A DNA stretch of 43,066 nucleotides from a virus, in IMG/VR virus record IMGVR_UViG_3300048128_000112, positions 1-43,066 of that record. The stretch is one strand, 5' to 3'. The notes below the pieces were generated by a model. The model ran no database searches and was not told the origin of the DNA. It was given only the letters and a program-made list of their open reading frames with translations. Below are positions 1 to 4,603 of this stretch, piece by piece. Position numbers and translations under genes: made by a program. Every line of letters starts with the position of its first letter. The stretch's first letter is position 1.

Positions 1-127
1 ACGACCCCAAGGCAGCAGTTCTGATGGCATTACGGAGCTGTGGCTCCTTCTCATCCACCAGGTGATAGGACGACACCAGGCACCATTCGGTGATGCCGTC
101 CTCTGTCAGGGAGACGCGCAGCATCTC
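1..127. repeat. Left copy of 127-bp terminal direct repeat
   Basis: These 127 bases are identical to the last 127 of the window. An exact overlap of 127 bases is what a de Bruijn assembler with k=127 leaves at the ends of a circular or circularly permuted contig. I read it as a closure signal rather than the true phage terminal repeat. T7-like phages usually package linear DNA with direct repeats of a few hundred bases, so the physical ends could lie anywhere on the circle. Confidence 0.95.
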
Positions 128-160
128 CCCGTCATCGATCGACTCAATGTCGAGAGGCAT
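1..160 (-). CDS. 54-aa protein upstream of terL, 5' part (gene spans the contig join)
   Basis: When the contig is closed at the 127-bp repeat, an uninterrupted 54-codon frame runs from the ATG at 160, across the join, to a TAA that overlaps the terL start. It begins MPLDIESIDDGEML and ends RTAALGSF. Its ATG overlaps the stop of the preceding Ig-like gene (TGATG), and its stop overlaps the terL ATG (TAATG). This is the tight translational coupling seen throughout the late operon. The protein is acidic, without a recognisable domain or membrane segment. Its place just before terL is where a small terminase or holin sits in T7, but 54 aa is short for either. Function unknown. Confidence 0.75.
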   Translation of the reverse strand, partial: MPLDIESIDDGEMLRVSLTEDGITEWCLVSSYHLVDEKEPQLRNAIRTAALGS

Positions 161-654
161 CACACAGTCACCGCAACGACAAAGACCCCGTCTTGAGGTG
201 AATCAGAAGCAGTGTCACTGGAAAGGCTGCAAAGCAGTCCTGAATCACCAGCTTCGATGCCTTCAAGCGTCACGGTTTTTGTTTCAGCGCCTGACTTGAC
301 GACAGCTGAAGTACCAGTCCTGATGGACCACTTGAACCGCACATTCTTGTCATCACCGTCAAAGTCAGCAGTGAGGGTGGTTTCAGCGCCAGCAGAGAAG
401 CGGACGTTAGTTCCAGTCAGGTCATCACCAGTAACGGTGAGCGTGCCAATGGTGGTGTCAGGTGCTGGAGGAGTGCTGCCCGTATTCGGCATCCCATCGA
501 CATACGGCCAAACACCCGTCGCGGCGAAATAAGCATCCTGCGCTGCTTGAACGACAGAAGCTGGTCTGGTGCTTTCACCCTCTAGACCCAGCTCAATCCG
601 TGTCCCATTCGTCAAAAAGATCGATGGGTCGTTCTCATGCAGCGTGACAGTCAT
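160..654 (-). CDS. Ig-like domain virion-associated protein (164 aa)
   Basis: Residues 1-54 form an N-terminal region that includes an Ala-rich helix (VVQAAQDAYFAAT) and a VWPYVDG turn. After a Pro/Thr linker (about 58-68), the remaining 95 residues have the beta-rich, Thr/Val/Asp pattern of an Ig-like or PKD-like fold, for example GTLTVTGDDLTG and a late Cys. Such domains are common on phage capsids and tails, where they bind carbohydrate or decorate the surface. It is the first gene after the terminator at 687-722, so it probably opens the late unit. It is coupled by TGATG to the 54-aa gene that precedes terL. A surface or decoration role is inferred from the fold only. Confidence 0.6.
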   Translation of the reverse strand: MTVTLHENDPSIFLTNGTRIELGLEGESTRPASVVQAAQDAYFAATGVWPYVDGMPNTGSTPPAPDTTIGTLTVTGDDLTGTNVRFSAGAETTLTADFDGDDKNVRFKWSIRTGTSAVVKSGAETKTVTLEGIEAGDSGLLCSLSSDTASDSPQDGVFVVAVTV

Positions 655-686
655 TACAGGGCCGTAGATATTGCCCCAATCCTGCC

Positions 687-722
687 AAAACGAAAGCCCC
701 CTGCCTAGGACAGAGAGCTTTC
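687..722 (-). terminator. Intrinsic terminator after the leftward small-gene cluster
   Basis: On the minus strand a 12-bp stem (GAAAGCTCTCTG with CAGGGGGCTTTC, two G-U pairs) closes a 7-base TCCTAGG loop and is followed by GTTTT. It lies in the 136-bp gap between the 67-aa gene and the Ig-like gene. It should separate the leftward regulatory genes from the late operon that starts at 654. Confidence 0.75.
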
Positions 723-745
723 ATGTCTCCCGCTCGGCTCACCTG

Positions 746-756
746 ACCCACGACCA
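746..756 (+). promoter_or_regulatory. Motif copy 1: ACCCACGACCA
   Basis: First of four exact copies of this 11-mer, all in gaps between genes. With flanks it reads TGACCCACGACCAAGC, nearly the same as copy 2. Unlike copies 2-4, it sits between two minus-strand genes, just upstream of the terminator at 687-722. It may be a phage promoter or a regulator site; function unproven. Confidence 0.45.
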
Positions 757-790
757 AGCAGGAGGCGGCGTTACCGGAGACGACATCAAC

Positions 791-994
791 CTACTTCACC
801 ATCCCTTTCTTTGCCCTCTCATCTGCCTCTGCTCTACGGGCCAAATAATCAGCAAACTTCTCTGGCGTCGTCTTGAACGCTGCCACCATTCCGTGTCTCG
901 CTACCTCGCTCTGATGCCAAGCACGCACTTCCTCTGGCGTGAACTTCCGAGCCCTCGCCAACATCTCGTCAATCCTGTCGCTATGCCGTGCCAT
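791..994 (-). CDS. Small helical protein (67 aa)
   Basis: A 67-aa, highly charged, almost all-helical protein with Arg/Glu/Ala-rich segments (for example YLARRAEADERAKKG). It lacks membrane segments and cysteines. Its start overlaps the end of the 66-aa gene by 14 bases, and it is the last gene before the terminator at 687-722. I do not recognise a family. Its position with two putative DNA-binding proteins suggests a role in regulation or early takeover, which is inference. Confidence 0.6.
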   Translation of the reverse strand: MARHSDRIDEMLARARKFTPEEVRAWHQSEVARHGMVAAFKTTPEKFADYLARRAEADERAKKGMVK

Positions 995-1181
995 TCCTCA
1001 ACTCCTGCATCCGGCGTTCGTATTCGTCGCCCAGTTTTAGCCACTTCCCAGGCCACACCTTCCCGTCCAACTTCAACCCCAACGCCCTAGCTCTCGACTC
1101 AACACCAGCGACACTGAACCCCCAACGCTTTGCAACCTGCTCATACGACAGGTCCACGTCGTAGTGCCCGTAGTCAGTCAT
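981..1181 (-). CDS. Small putative helix-turn-helix protein (66 aa)
   Basis: Residues about 10-35 (LSYEQVAKRWGFSVAGVESRA) fit a helix-turn-helix: a helix, a turn at WGFS, then a recognition-like helix. The rest is basic and carries a WPGKW turn. The start codon follows the stop of the 156-aa winged-helix gene directly (TGA-ATG), so the two are one transcription unit. A DNA-binding accessory or repressor role is likely but not shown. It could also be a fragment of a larger regulatory complex. Confidence 0.55.
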   Translation of the reverse strand: MTDYGHYDVDLSYEQVAKRWGFSVAGVESRARALGLKLDGKVWPGKWLKLGDEYERRMQELRNGTA

Positions 1182-1652
1182 TCAGAGACAAGCCTCCAGT
1201 ACGTCGTTCATAGCCTCTTCTTCAGCGTCCCTATCCGCTTCCTCATCAGCAGCCGCCGCTGCCTTCTCATCCCAACGAAGCGACGGCAGGCCCATCACAT
1301 CGATCGAATAACGCACTGCCTCCAGCTCATCTGGATGCGTCACCCGCCACTTCCTCTTCATTGATCCGTTCGCAGGAACACGACCCGCGTACTGAATAAA
1401 CCCTGCATCAAGCAACTGCTTCAGAGCTTCCACCACCTTGTCCCTCCCGATATGGCATTCACTGGCTATCCCCTTCACACTCCACTCCGTACACCCACCA
1501 CTTGCCAGGTTCCGGTTATACGGATGGCGCTTATGCAGACGTACATCCATCACTGCTGATTCCCACAACAGCCCATAAACCAATCCACACTGACGACCTA
1601 AGCCCAACGCTTCCCGAAACGGAATCTGCGCTCTATCCAACAAAACAGCCAC
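1182..1652 (-). CDS. Winged-helix DNA-binding protein (156 aa), first leftward gene
   Basis: The middle of the protein (about 52-110) has a winged-helix pattern: WSVKGIASECHIGRDKVVEA is a helix-turn-helix, followed by LLDAGFIQYAG and a basic wing. The C-terminus (about 130-156) is an acidic Ala/Glu/Asp helix. The start is a GTG eight bases from a perfect CCTGTACAGG palindrome, which would suit autoregulation. It heads the leftward cluster and diverges from the plus-strand early block, the position of a switch regulator or a replication-initiator-like protein. The fold resembles the initiator/GntR-type winged helix in general terms; the exact family is not recognised. Confidence 0.65.
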   Translation of the reverse strand: MAVLLDRAQIPFREALGLGRQCGLVYGLLWESAVMDVRLHKRHPYNRNLASGGCTEWSVKGIASECHIGRDKVVEALKQLLDAGFIQYAGRVPANGSMKRKWRVTHPDELEAVRYSIDVMGLPSLRWDEKAAAAADEEADRDAEEEAMNDVLEACL

Positions 1653-1660
1653 AAGGGTGC

Positions 1661-1670
1661 CCTGTACAGG
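1661..1670. promoter_or_regulatory. Palindromic operator candidate CCTGTACAGG
   Basis: A perfect 10-bp palindrome eight bases upstream of the GTG of the leftward winged-helix gene. Its half-site ACAGG recurs 17 bases away in the promoter-like TATATACAGGG. On the minus strand a TATACT (-10-like) element lies just upstream of the palindrome. A repressor bound here could block leftward transcription. No direct evidence. Confidence 0.4.
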
Positions 1671-1679
1671 TCACGAGTA

Positions 1680-1700
1680 TATATACAGGGCCGGAGAGCA
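1680..1700 (+). promoter_or_regulatory. Candidate phage RNA polymerase promoter, copy A
   Basis: TATATACAGGGCCGGAGAGCA matches 18 of 21 positions at 5754-5774. Both copies are in intergenic DNA, both point rightward, and both place a TATA run just before a G-run, as in T7 promoters (TATAGGG). This copy would start transcription into the plus-strand early block. The minus strand of the same stretch also offers a TATACT -10-like box, so it could serve both directions. Confidence 0.45.
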
Positions 1701-1803
1701 TCATGAACTCATTGATGGACTCACACCTCTGAGCATCACCCGAGCACAGGCGGACTCTATCCATCCCCTCTCCTGATGTAGAGCCGCTCCCCCCTCCATT
1801 GCC

Positions 1804-1874
1804 TTATCTCGATAAAGCTCCCTTATTGAGAATGCCCGATTTGCATCTCGCGTTGAGATAGGCATATCGAGAGG
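1804..1874. promoter_or_regulatory. Cluster of TATCTCGATA-like inverted repeats
   Basis: Within 71 bases there is TTATC-TC-GATAA (1804-1815), ATCTC-gcgtt-GAGAT (1845-1859) and TATCGAGAGG (from 1865), the last being the reverse of the first motif with two mismatches. Clustered related half-sites in a divergent gap usually mark an operator region. The cognate regulator could be the leftward winged-helix protein or one of the three plus-strand ones. Confidence 0.4.
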
Positions 1875-1924
1875 GATCGGGGCTCAAGACCCCCCTGTGG
1901 GGCCCGGTCGCCCCTGCAGAAATG

Positions 1925-1974
1925 CGGCCTTCGGCCGGCCTGCTTGCAGAACTTGCGGGTAGGGGGGAGGGGGG
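1925..1974. other. GC hairpin followed by G-rich run
   Basis: CGGCC-TTC-GGCCG (1925-1937) forms a short hairpin. It is followed by CTGCTTGCAG and then by GGG, GGGGGG and GGGGGG tracts (1957-1974) separated by one or two bases. The G-tracts could form a quadruplex or a polymerase pause. There is no T-tract, so this is not an ordinary terminator. It lies in the gene-free divergent region. Confidence 0.35.
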
Positions 1975-2107
1975 ATAGCCCGCCCTGACTGGGCTCGTCG
2001 TTAGATGGTCACTCTGCACTCGACGCAGCGGCTTGATGTCGTCCGGTACTGGTGCGGGTGCTGGCCGCGGGTCTGGATGCGGGGAGAGGCGTGGCCGCCT
2101 CCTATAT

Positions 2108-2202
2108 CCCGACCTTGTGCCCGGTCGTGTCCCGACCTGTGCCCGACCTGTTGCCGGTGTGCCGGTTGGAGAAGTGCCCCAATATTTCCAGGATTATCTA
2201 CA
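2108..2202. repeat. Iteron-like repeats plus AT-rich stretch and DnaA-box-like site (candidate origin)
   Basis: Four tandem units of 11-12 bases, consensus CCCGACCTGTG, run from 2108 to 2153 (CCCGACCTTGTG, CCCGGTCGTGT, CCCGACCTGTG, CCCGACCTGTTG). Degenerate CCGGTGTG units follow. Downstream is a locally AT-rich segment (AATATTTCC, ATTATC) containing TTATCTACA at 2194-2202, one base off the bacterial DnaA box TTATCCACA. Iterons, an unwinding element and a DnaA box together are the layout of a host-dependent replication origin. No convincing gene occupies 1653-2279, and the genome lacks its own DNA polymerase. Function is inferred. Confidence 0.4.
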
Positions 2203-2255
2203 CATCCGTAGAGCAGCTGGTAGGATTTGGGGAGATTCGGCAATAGCTGGATCTA

Positions 2256-2266
2256 ACCCACGACCA
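2256..2266 (+). promoter_or_regulatory. Motif copy 2: ACCCACGACCA
   Basis: Exact copy of the 11-mer, flanked as TAACCCACGACCAAAGC. It ends 13 bases before the ATG of the 46-aa gene that opens the plus-strand block. No Shine-Dalgarno sequence lies between the motif and the ATG. Confidence 0.45.
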
Positions 2267-2279
2267 AAGCACCTTTCCA

Positions 2280-2420
2280 ATGTCCTATCGGATTACATAC
2301 AGGGACGACCGAGGCCACGGCTGGTCTCGTCTTGTTCCTATTGCTGAGCCTTTGTCTGCTGAGCTGCTTGAACTGGAGGCCCTGAACTGCGTCGTCATCT
2401 CAATAGAGGTGGAAGCATGA
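2280..2420 (+). CDS. Small protein (46 aa), first gene of the rightward block
   Basis: An ATG 13 bases after motif copy 2 opens a 46-codon frame starting MSYRITYRDDRGHGW and ending VVISIEVEA. Its TGA overlaps the ATG of the next gene (ATGA), which supports translation. Reading it this way explains the sequence better than a longer overlapping frame of odd composition. The alternating charged and hydrophobic pattern suggests a small beta-alpha fold. No family is recognised. As the first gene of the block, it may be an early host-takeover peptide (inference). Confidence 0.55.
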   Translation: MSYRITYRDDRGHGWSRLVPIAEPLSAELLELEALNCVVISIEVEA

Positions 2421-2887
2421 CTCAGGTCCTTTGTCATTCAGAAGAGCAGGCGATGTCGCAGCTGGAGACGATCCAGCTGTGGCATGAGGTGAGCGACTGG
2501 GCGAGCCGTGAAGGCGAGCCCAAGGAGCTACCCATCAGCCACCGCAAGTGGCTGCTGGATGAGATGGACTGGGCTTATGACCCAGACCATGCAGCTGTCG
2601 TCGATGCCATTAGGGATCGGGTGACAGAGGATCCGCTGTCGGTTCAAGTCAGGAGTGACTGGCACGACCTGGGGGACACCCCAGAGGCTGCTGAGTTCAA
2701 CATCCTGCTTTGTACTGGTGGCCCTGCTGTACGGATCCTGGGGACACTCCACCTGGAGAGCCCTGACCACTGTCGTCTGCAGCATCAGGACTGGGGGACA
2801 CCCTGGGCTGATGTCGTCGGACTGACTGACAGTCAGAGGGATGCCCTGAATTGGTACTGCGAGCAGTTCTATTGGGGCGACTGCTGA
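2417..2887 (+). CDS. Conserved-looking phage protein of unknown function (156 aa)
   Basis: An acidic, Trp-rich soluble protein. The C-terminal half carries a distinctive pattern, FNILLCTGGPAVRI, then RLQHQDWGTPW and a closing WYCEQFYWGDC. From memory, similar 'CTGGPA...QDWGTPW...FYFG' proteins are found as uncharacterised proteins in other phages and plasmids, but I cannot assign a function. The start overlaps the stop of the 46-aa gene (ATGA); an internal Met at residue 13 is an alternative. It is followed by a gap with two strong hairpins, so it may end a short transcription unit. Confidence 0.7.
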   Translation: MTQVLCHSEEQAMSQLETIQLWHEVSDWASREGEPKELPISHRKWLLDEMDWAYDPDHAAVVDAIRDRVTEDPLSVQVRSDWHDLGDTPEAAEFNILLCTGGPAVRILGTLHLESPDHCRLQHQDWGTPWADVVGLTDSQRDALNWYCEQFYWGDC

Positions 2888-2913
2888 TTCATTGCCTGAC
2901 CCACAGCGTGATG

Positions 2914-2955
2914 CCGGGCCCTCGAAGGGCCTGGTCAGGCCTGCCCTACGGGGCA
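2914..2955 (+). other. Two stable hairpins between genes
   Basis: The first stem is CCG-GGCCCT with AGGGCC-TGG around a CGA loop (2914-2934, 9 bp including one G-U). The second is TGCCC-TACG-GGGCA (2942-2955), whose C(UACG)G tetraloop is exceptionally stable in RNA. Neither is followed by a T-tract. They directly precede motif copy 3 and the small membrane protein gene. They may act as an RNA processing or attenuation site. Confidence 0.45.
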
Positions 2956-2958
2956 ACA

Positions 2959-2969
2959 ACCCACGACCA
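2959..2969 (+). promoter_or_regulatory. Motif copy 3: ACCCACGACCA
   Basis: Exact copy of the 11-mer, seven bases before the ATG of the 49-aa membrane protein and just after two hairpins. No Shine-Dalgarno sequence is present, so the motif itself occupies the expected 5' leader position. Confidence 0.45.
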
Positions 2970-2976
2970 CAACCAA

Positions 2977-3126
2977 ATGAAAATTGCCATTGCGGGGCTG
3001 GCCACGTTTGTGGCCCTGCCCCTGCTGATCATCCTGGGAGTTCATGTGACCGTCGGTTACTTGGGCTTCCCCTTCTTCTTCTGCTGGGCTGTGCCCTTCT
3101 GCTACTGCGTGTTCAGGAGCTTCTGA
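2977..3126 (+). CDS. Small two-segment membrane protein (49 aa)
   Basis: Nearly the whole protein is hydrophobic. A first segment runs from about residue 4 to 24 (AGLATFVALPLLIILGV), a glycine/proline turn follows, then an aromatic and Cys-rich second segment (FPFFFCWAVPFCYCVF) ending in RSF. The start is set by motif copy 3 immediately upstream; a longer upstream extension has poor composition. The stop overlaps the next ATG (TGATG). Such small membrane proteins in phages act as holin-like, superinfection-exclusion or host-membrane effectors. Its place among early accessory genes, far from the endolysin, argues against a holin. Confidence 0.6.
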   Translation: MKIAIAGLATFVALPLLIILGVHVTVGYLGFPFFFCWAVPFCYCVFRSF

Positions 3127-3389
3127 TGATGAATAGAGCCGTATTAATTACCGCTGGCATCCTGCTGGCGGTCGCAGCTGGTCATCACCACTATCAGCAG
3201 CAGGAAGAGGCCAAAGCCAAGGCAGCCCGCAGGGCTCGCTATCAGGCAGCGGTCAAGGAATGCGTCCAACGCCGTGGAGGCTTACAGGTTTGGACTGGCT
3301 ACCAGGAAGGCGATCGCCCTGGCAATCCCACTGGCTGGAACAGCACTACCTGGGAATGCGCTGGCGAAGTGATCAAGCGGGGTTACTGA
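3126..3389 (+). CDS. Small membrane-anchored or secreted protein (87 aa)
   Basis: An N-terminal hydrophobic stretch (about 4-19, AVLITAGILLAVAAG) works as a signal anchor or signal peptide. After it come a His/Gln stretch, an Ala/Lys/Arg helix, and a C-terminal domain with two cysteines (ECVQRRGG and WECAGE) that could form a disulfide outside the cytoplasm. Start and stop are both coupled (TGATG) to the neighbouring membrane protein and the first winged-helix gene. Superinfection exclusion or envelope modification is a reasonable guess; it is too short and unlike Rz to call a spanin. Confidence 0.6.
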   Translation: MMNRAVLITAGILLAVAAGHHHYQQQEEAKAKAARRARYQAAVKECVQRRGGLQVWTGYQEGDRPGNPTGWNSTTWECAGEVIKRGY

Positions 3390-3718
3390 TGGCTAGCAAA
3401 CGAACCAAGCTGGAACGCGATCTGGCGATCTTCGCCAGCCTCGACACACTGACCAGTACCCACATGCCTCTGCATTTCGTGCGGTTCTTCCTTGTCGTAA
3501 TGCGACATGGAGATTGCACAGCGCAGACGCTTATGGAGGAGCTGAACATCAGTAACAGCGCAGTGAGTCGGACACGACGGGCCCTGGACTTCACCAACAG
3601 GAAGGGGCACGCAGGATTTGACCTGCTGGTGGCTTACAGGGACCCTCAGGAACGCCGTCGCTATCGCTTCAAGCTCAGCCCCAAGGGCGAGCAGATCAAG
3701 CGACAGTTGGAGTTATGA
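3389..3718 (+). CDS. MarR-like winged-helix regulator 1 (109 aa)
   Basis: The protein follows the MarR-type layout. N-terminal helices (LHFVRFFLVVMRHGD) lead to a helix-turn-helix at about 45-65 (TLMEELNISNSAVSRTRRAL), then a beta wing with a basic tip (DPQERRRYRFKLSPKGEQI). At 109 aa it is shorter than the usual ~140 aa MarR dimer and keeps little of the C-terminal dimer helix. Its start overlaps the stop of the 87-aa gene, and its stop overlaps the start of the second regulator (ATGA). It shares the pattern N-x4-R-x3-L ... RRYR-x-LS/T-x-KG with the next two regulators, so the three look like tandem paralogues. Likely a repressor or switch protein for the integrase/RNA polymerase region. Confidence 0.7.
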   Translation: MASKRTKLERDLAIFASLDTLTSTHMPLHFVRFFLVVMRHGDCTAQTLMEELNISNSAVSRTRRALDFTNRKGHAGFDLLVAYRDPQERRRYRFKLSPKGEQIKRQLEL

Positions 3719-4035
3719 CCAGCAAGGACTTCCCAGCGGTCACGTCGTTGATCCAGGCATTCCGCAACACTCAGGGGCCCAGCAACCTGCTGGCCCTTGA
3801 GTGCTTTCTGCTGTGTGCTCAGAAGCCGCGCACCATTGCGGAGCTGGTGGAACTGACCGGCTGCGCAAATGGCCCGGTGAACAGGGCAGTGCGAACCCTG
3901 ACACCTTGGTGGGACAGCAAGGCAGAGAAGGTCGTTAGGCCTGAACAGCACCTGCTGCAGAGGCGACGGATCATCACCGGTCGCGGCCATCGCTACCACC
4001 TGACCAGTAAAGGCAGGGCCCTGCTCACCCAGTGA
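3715..4035 (+). CDS. MarR-like winged-helix regulator 2 (106 aa)
   Basis: It has the same layout as its neighbours: N-terminal helix (LLALECFLLCAQKP), helix-turn-helix at about 40-62 (TIAELVELTGCANGPVNRAV), then a wing ending RGHRYHLTSKGRALL. The wing insert (WWDSKAEKVVRPEQHLLQ) differs from the other two, which could mean different DNA or partner specificity. It overlaps the upstream regulator gene by four bases, so both are made from one message. Paralogy with regulators 1 and 3 is visible in the Asn-x4-Arg recognition helix and the LT-x-KGRAL end. Binding site unknown. Confidence 0.7.
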   Translation: MTSKDFPAVTSLIQAFRNTQGPSNLLALECFLLCAQKPRTIAELVELTGCANGPVNRAVRTLTPWWDSKAEKVVRPEQHLLQRRRIITGRGHRYHLTSKGRALLTQ

Positions 4036-4225
4036 GAATTATTCCGTATAGTCTGCGGAGGCGGAGACCAATAGGCACTTTCTTTCCGCGCACCAACAAA
4101 ACCACACAAGCTAGGACCTTGTTGATCGTCACACTTCCCATCCACCTGCCAGGCCAGCACTGGCATTTTTATGCAGAAGATGAATCAGCACCAAACAGCA
4201 CCATTCAAACCCTGGGTATCGGCCT
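4036..4225 (+). other. 190-bp gap between regulators 2 and 3
   Basis: I see no convincing gene here. An open frame does run through, but it continues out of phase over the third regulator and has unnatural composition. A TATAGT -10-like hexamer sits near the left end without a matching -35. The gap may hold a promoter for the third regulator and the integrase. Confidence 0.4.
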
Positions 4226-4588
4226 ATGCTCCGAGACCAATGCACACGCGAAGAACTTAGACGTATGGATTTGGGTCGACTGGCCACTGCTCTGGAGATC
4301 TTTGGGTCTCTGGCCCCGGGCCATTTGCCGACTCATCACGTCCAAATGGTCTTATTCGTTTCAACCGGGGGACTCGCCGGTGTCACCTACTCGCAGATCG
4401 AAACACGTTTCGGTCTCTCGAACGCGTCGGCCTCGCGCTCGGTGAACGCTCTAAGTGAGGGGGCACGTCATCGCAAAAGCGCCCTTGGCCTGGTCGAAGT
4501 CTTCCGTGACGTTGACGAGGGCAGGCGCTACAGGGTCAGGCTCACCGCAAAAGGACGAGCACTGATCAGATCAATCGAACAGCTCTAA
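4226..4588 (+). CDS. MarR-like winged-helix regulator 3 (up to 120 aa)
   Basis: This is the best MarR match of the three. It has helices at about 18-50 (LATALEIFGSLAPGHLPTHHVQMVLFV), then a helix-turn-helix (TYSQIETRFGLSNASASRSV), and a wing and basic tip (DVDEGRRYRVRLTAKGRAL). The recognition helix SNASASRSVNAL closely parallels SNSAVSRTRRAL of regulator 1, with the same spacing to RRYR. The start is uncertain: the ATG at 4226 gives 120 aa, and a Met 13 residues later (ATG at 4265) would also keep the whole fold. It is separated from regulator 2 by 190 bp and ends just before motif copy 4 and the integrase, so it may be independently expressed and control integrase. Confidence 0.7.
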   Translation: MLRDQCTREELRRMDLGRLATALEIFGSLAPGHLPTHHVQMVLFVSTGGLAGVTYSQIETRFGLSNASASRSVNALSEGARHRKSALGLVEVFRDVDEGRRYRVRLTAKGRALIRSIEQL

Positions 4589-4599
4589 ACCCACGACCA
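4589..4599 (+). promoter_or_regulatory. Motif copy 4: ACCCACGACCA
   Basis: Exact copy of the 11-mer, starting right after the TAA of regulator 3 and ending four bases before the integrase ATG. No Shine-Dalgarno sequence is present. Confidence 0.45.
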
Positions 4600-4603
4600 C
4601 CAA

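Noticed and set aside
654-667. TTACAGGGCCGTAG shared with 8014-8027 as extra promoters
   Set aside because: A shared 14-mer is expected by chance in 43 kb, one copy lies inside the RNA polymerase gene, and neither has the TATA run of the matched pair.
1878-1895. tRNA T-arm-like stem-loop (GGGG-CTCAAGA-CCCC) as a possible attP/tRNA fragment
   Set aside because: The loop lacks the TTC start of a T-loop, there is no matching acceptor end, and it is not next to the integrase gene.
1935-1949. 15-base match CCGGCCTGCTTGCAG with 5832-5846
   Set aside because: About one 15-base repeat is expected by chance in a genome of this size and GC content. I keep it only as a hint that the CTTGCA-type site may recur in the divergent gap.
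2033-2347. Open plus-strand frame of 104 codons across the candidate origin
   Set aside because: Its composition is Gly/Arg/Pro/Cys-rich from GC bias, it has no start signal, and it covers tandem repeats and the real start of the 46-aa gene in another frame.
4032-4445. Open plus-strand frame of 137 codons between regulators 2 and 3
   Set aside because: It runs out of phase over most of the third winged-helix gene, has no domain pattern, and would require two real genes in the same DNA.
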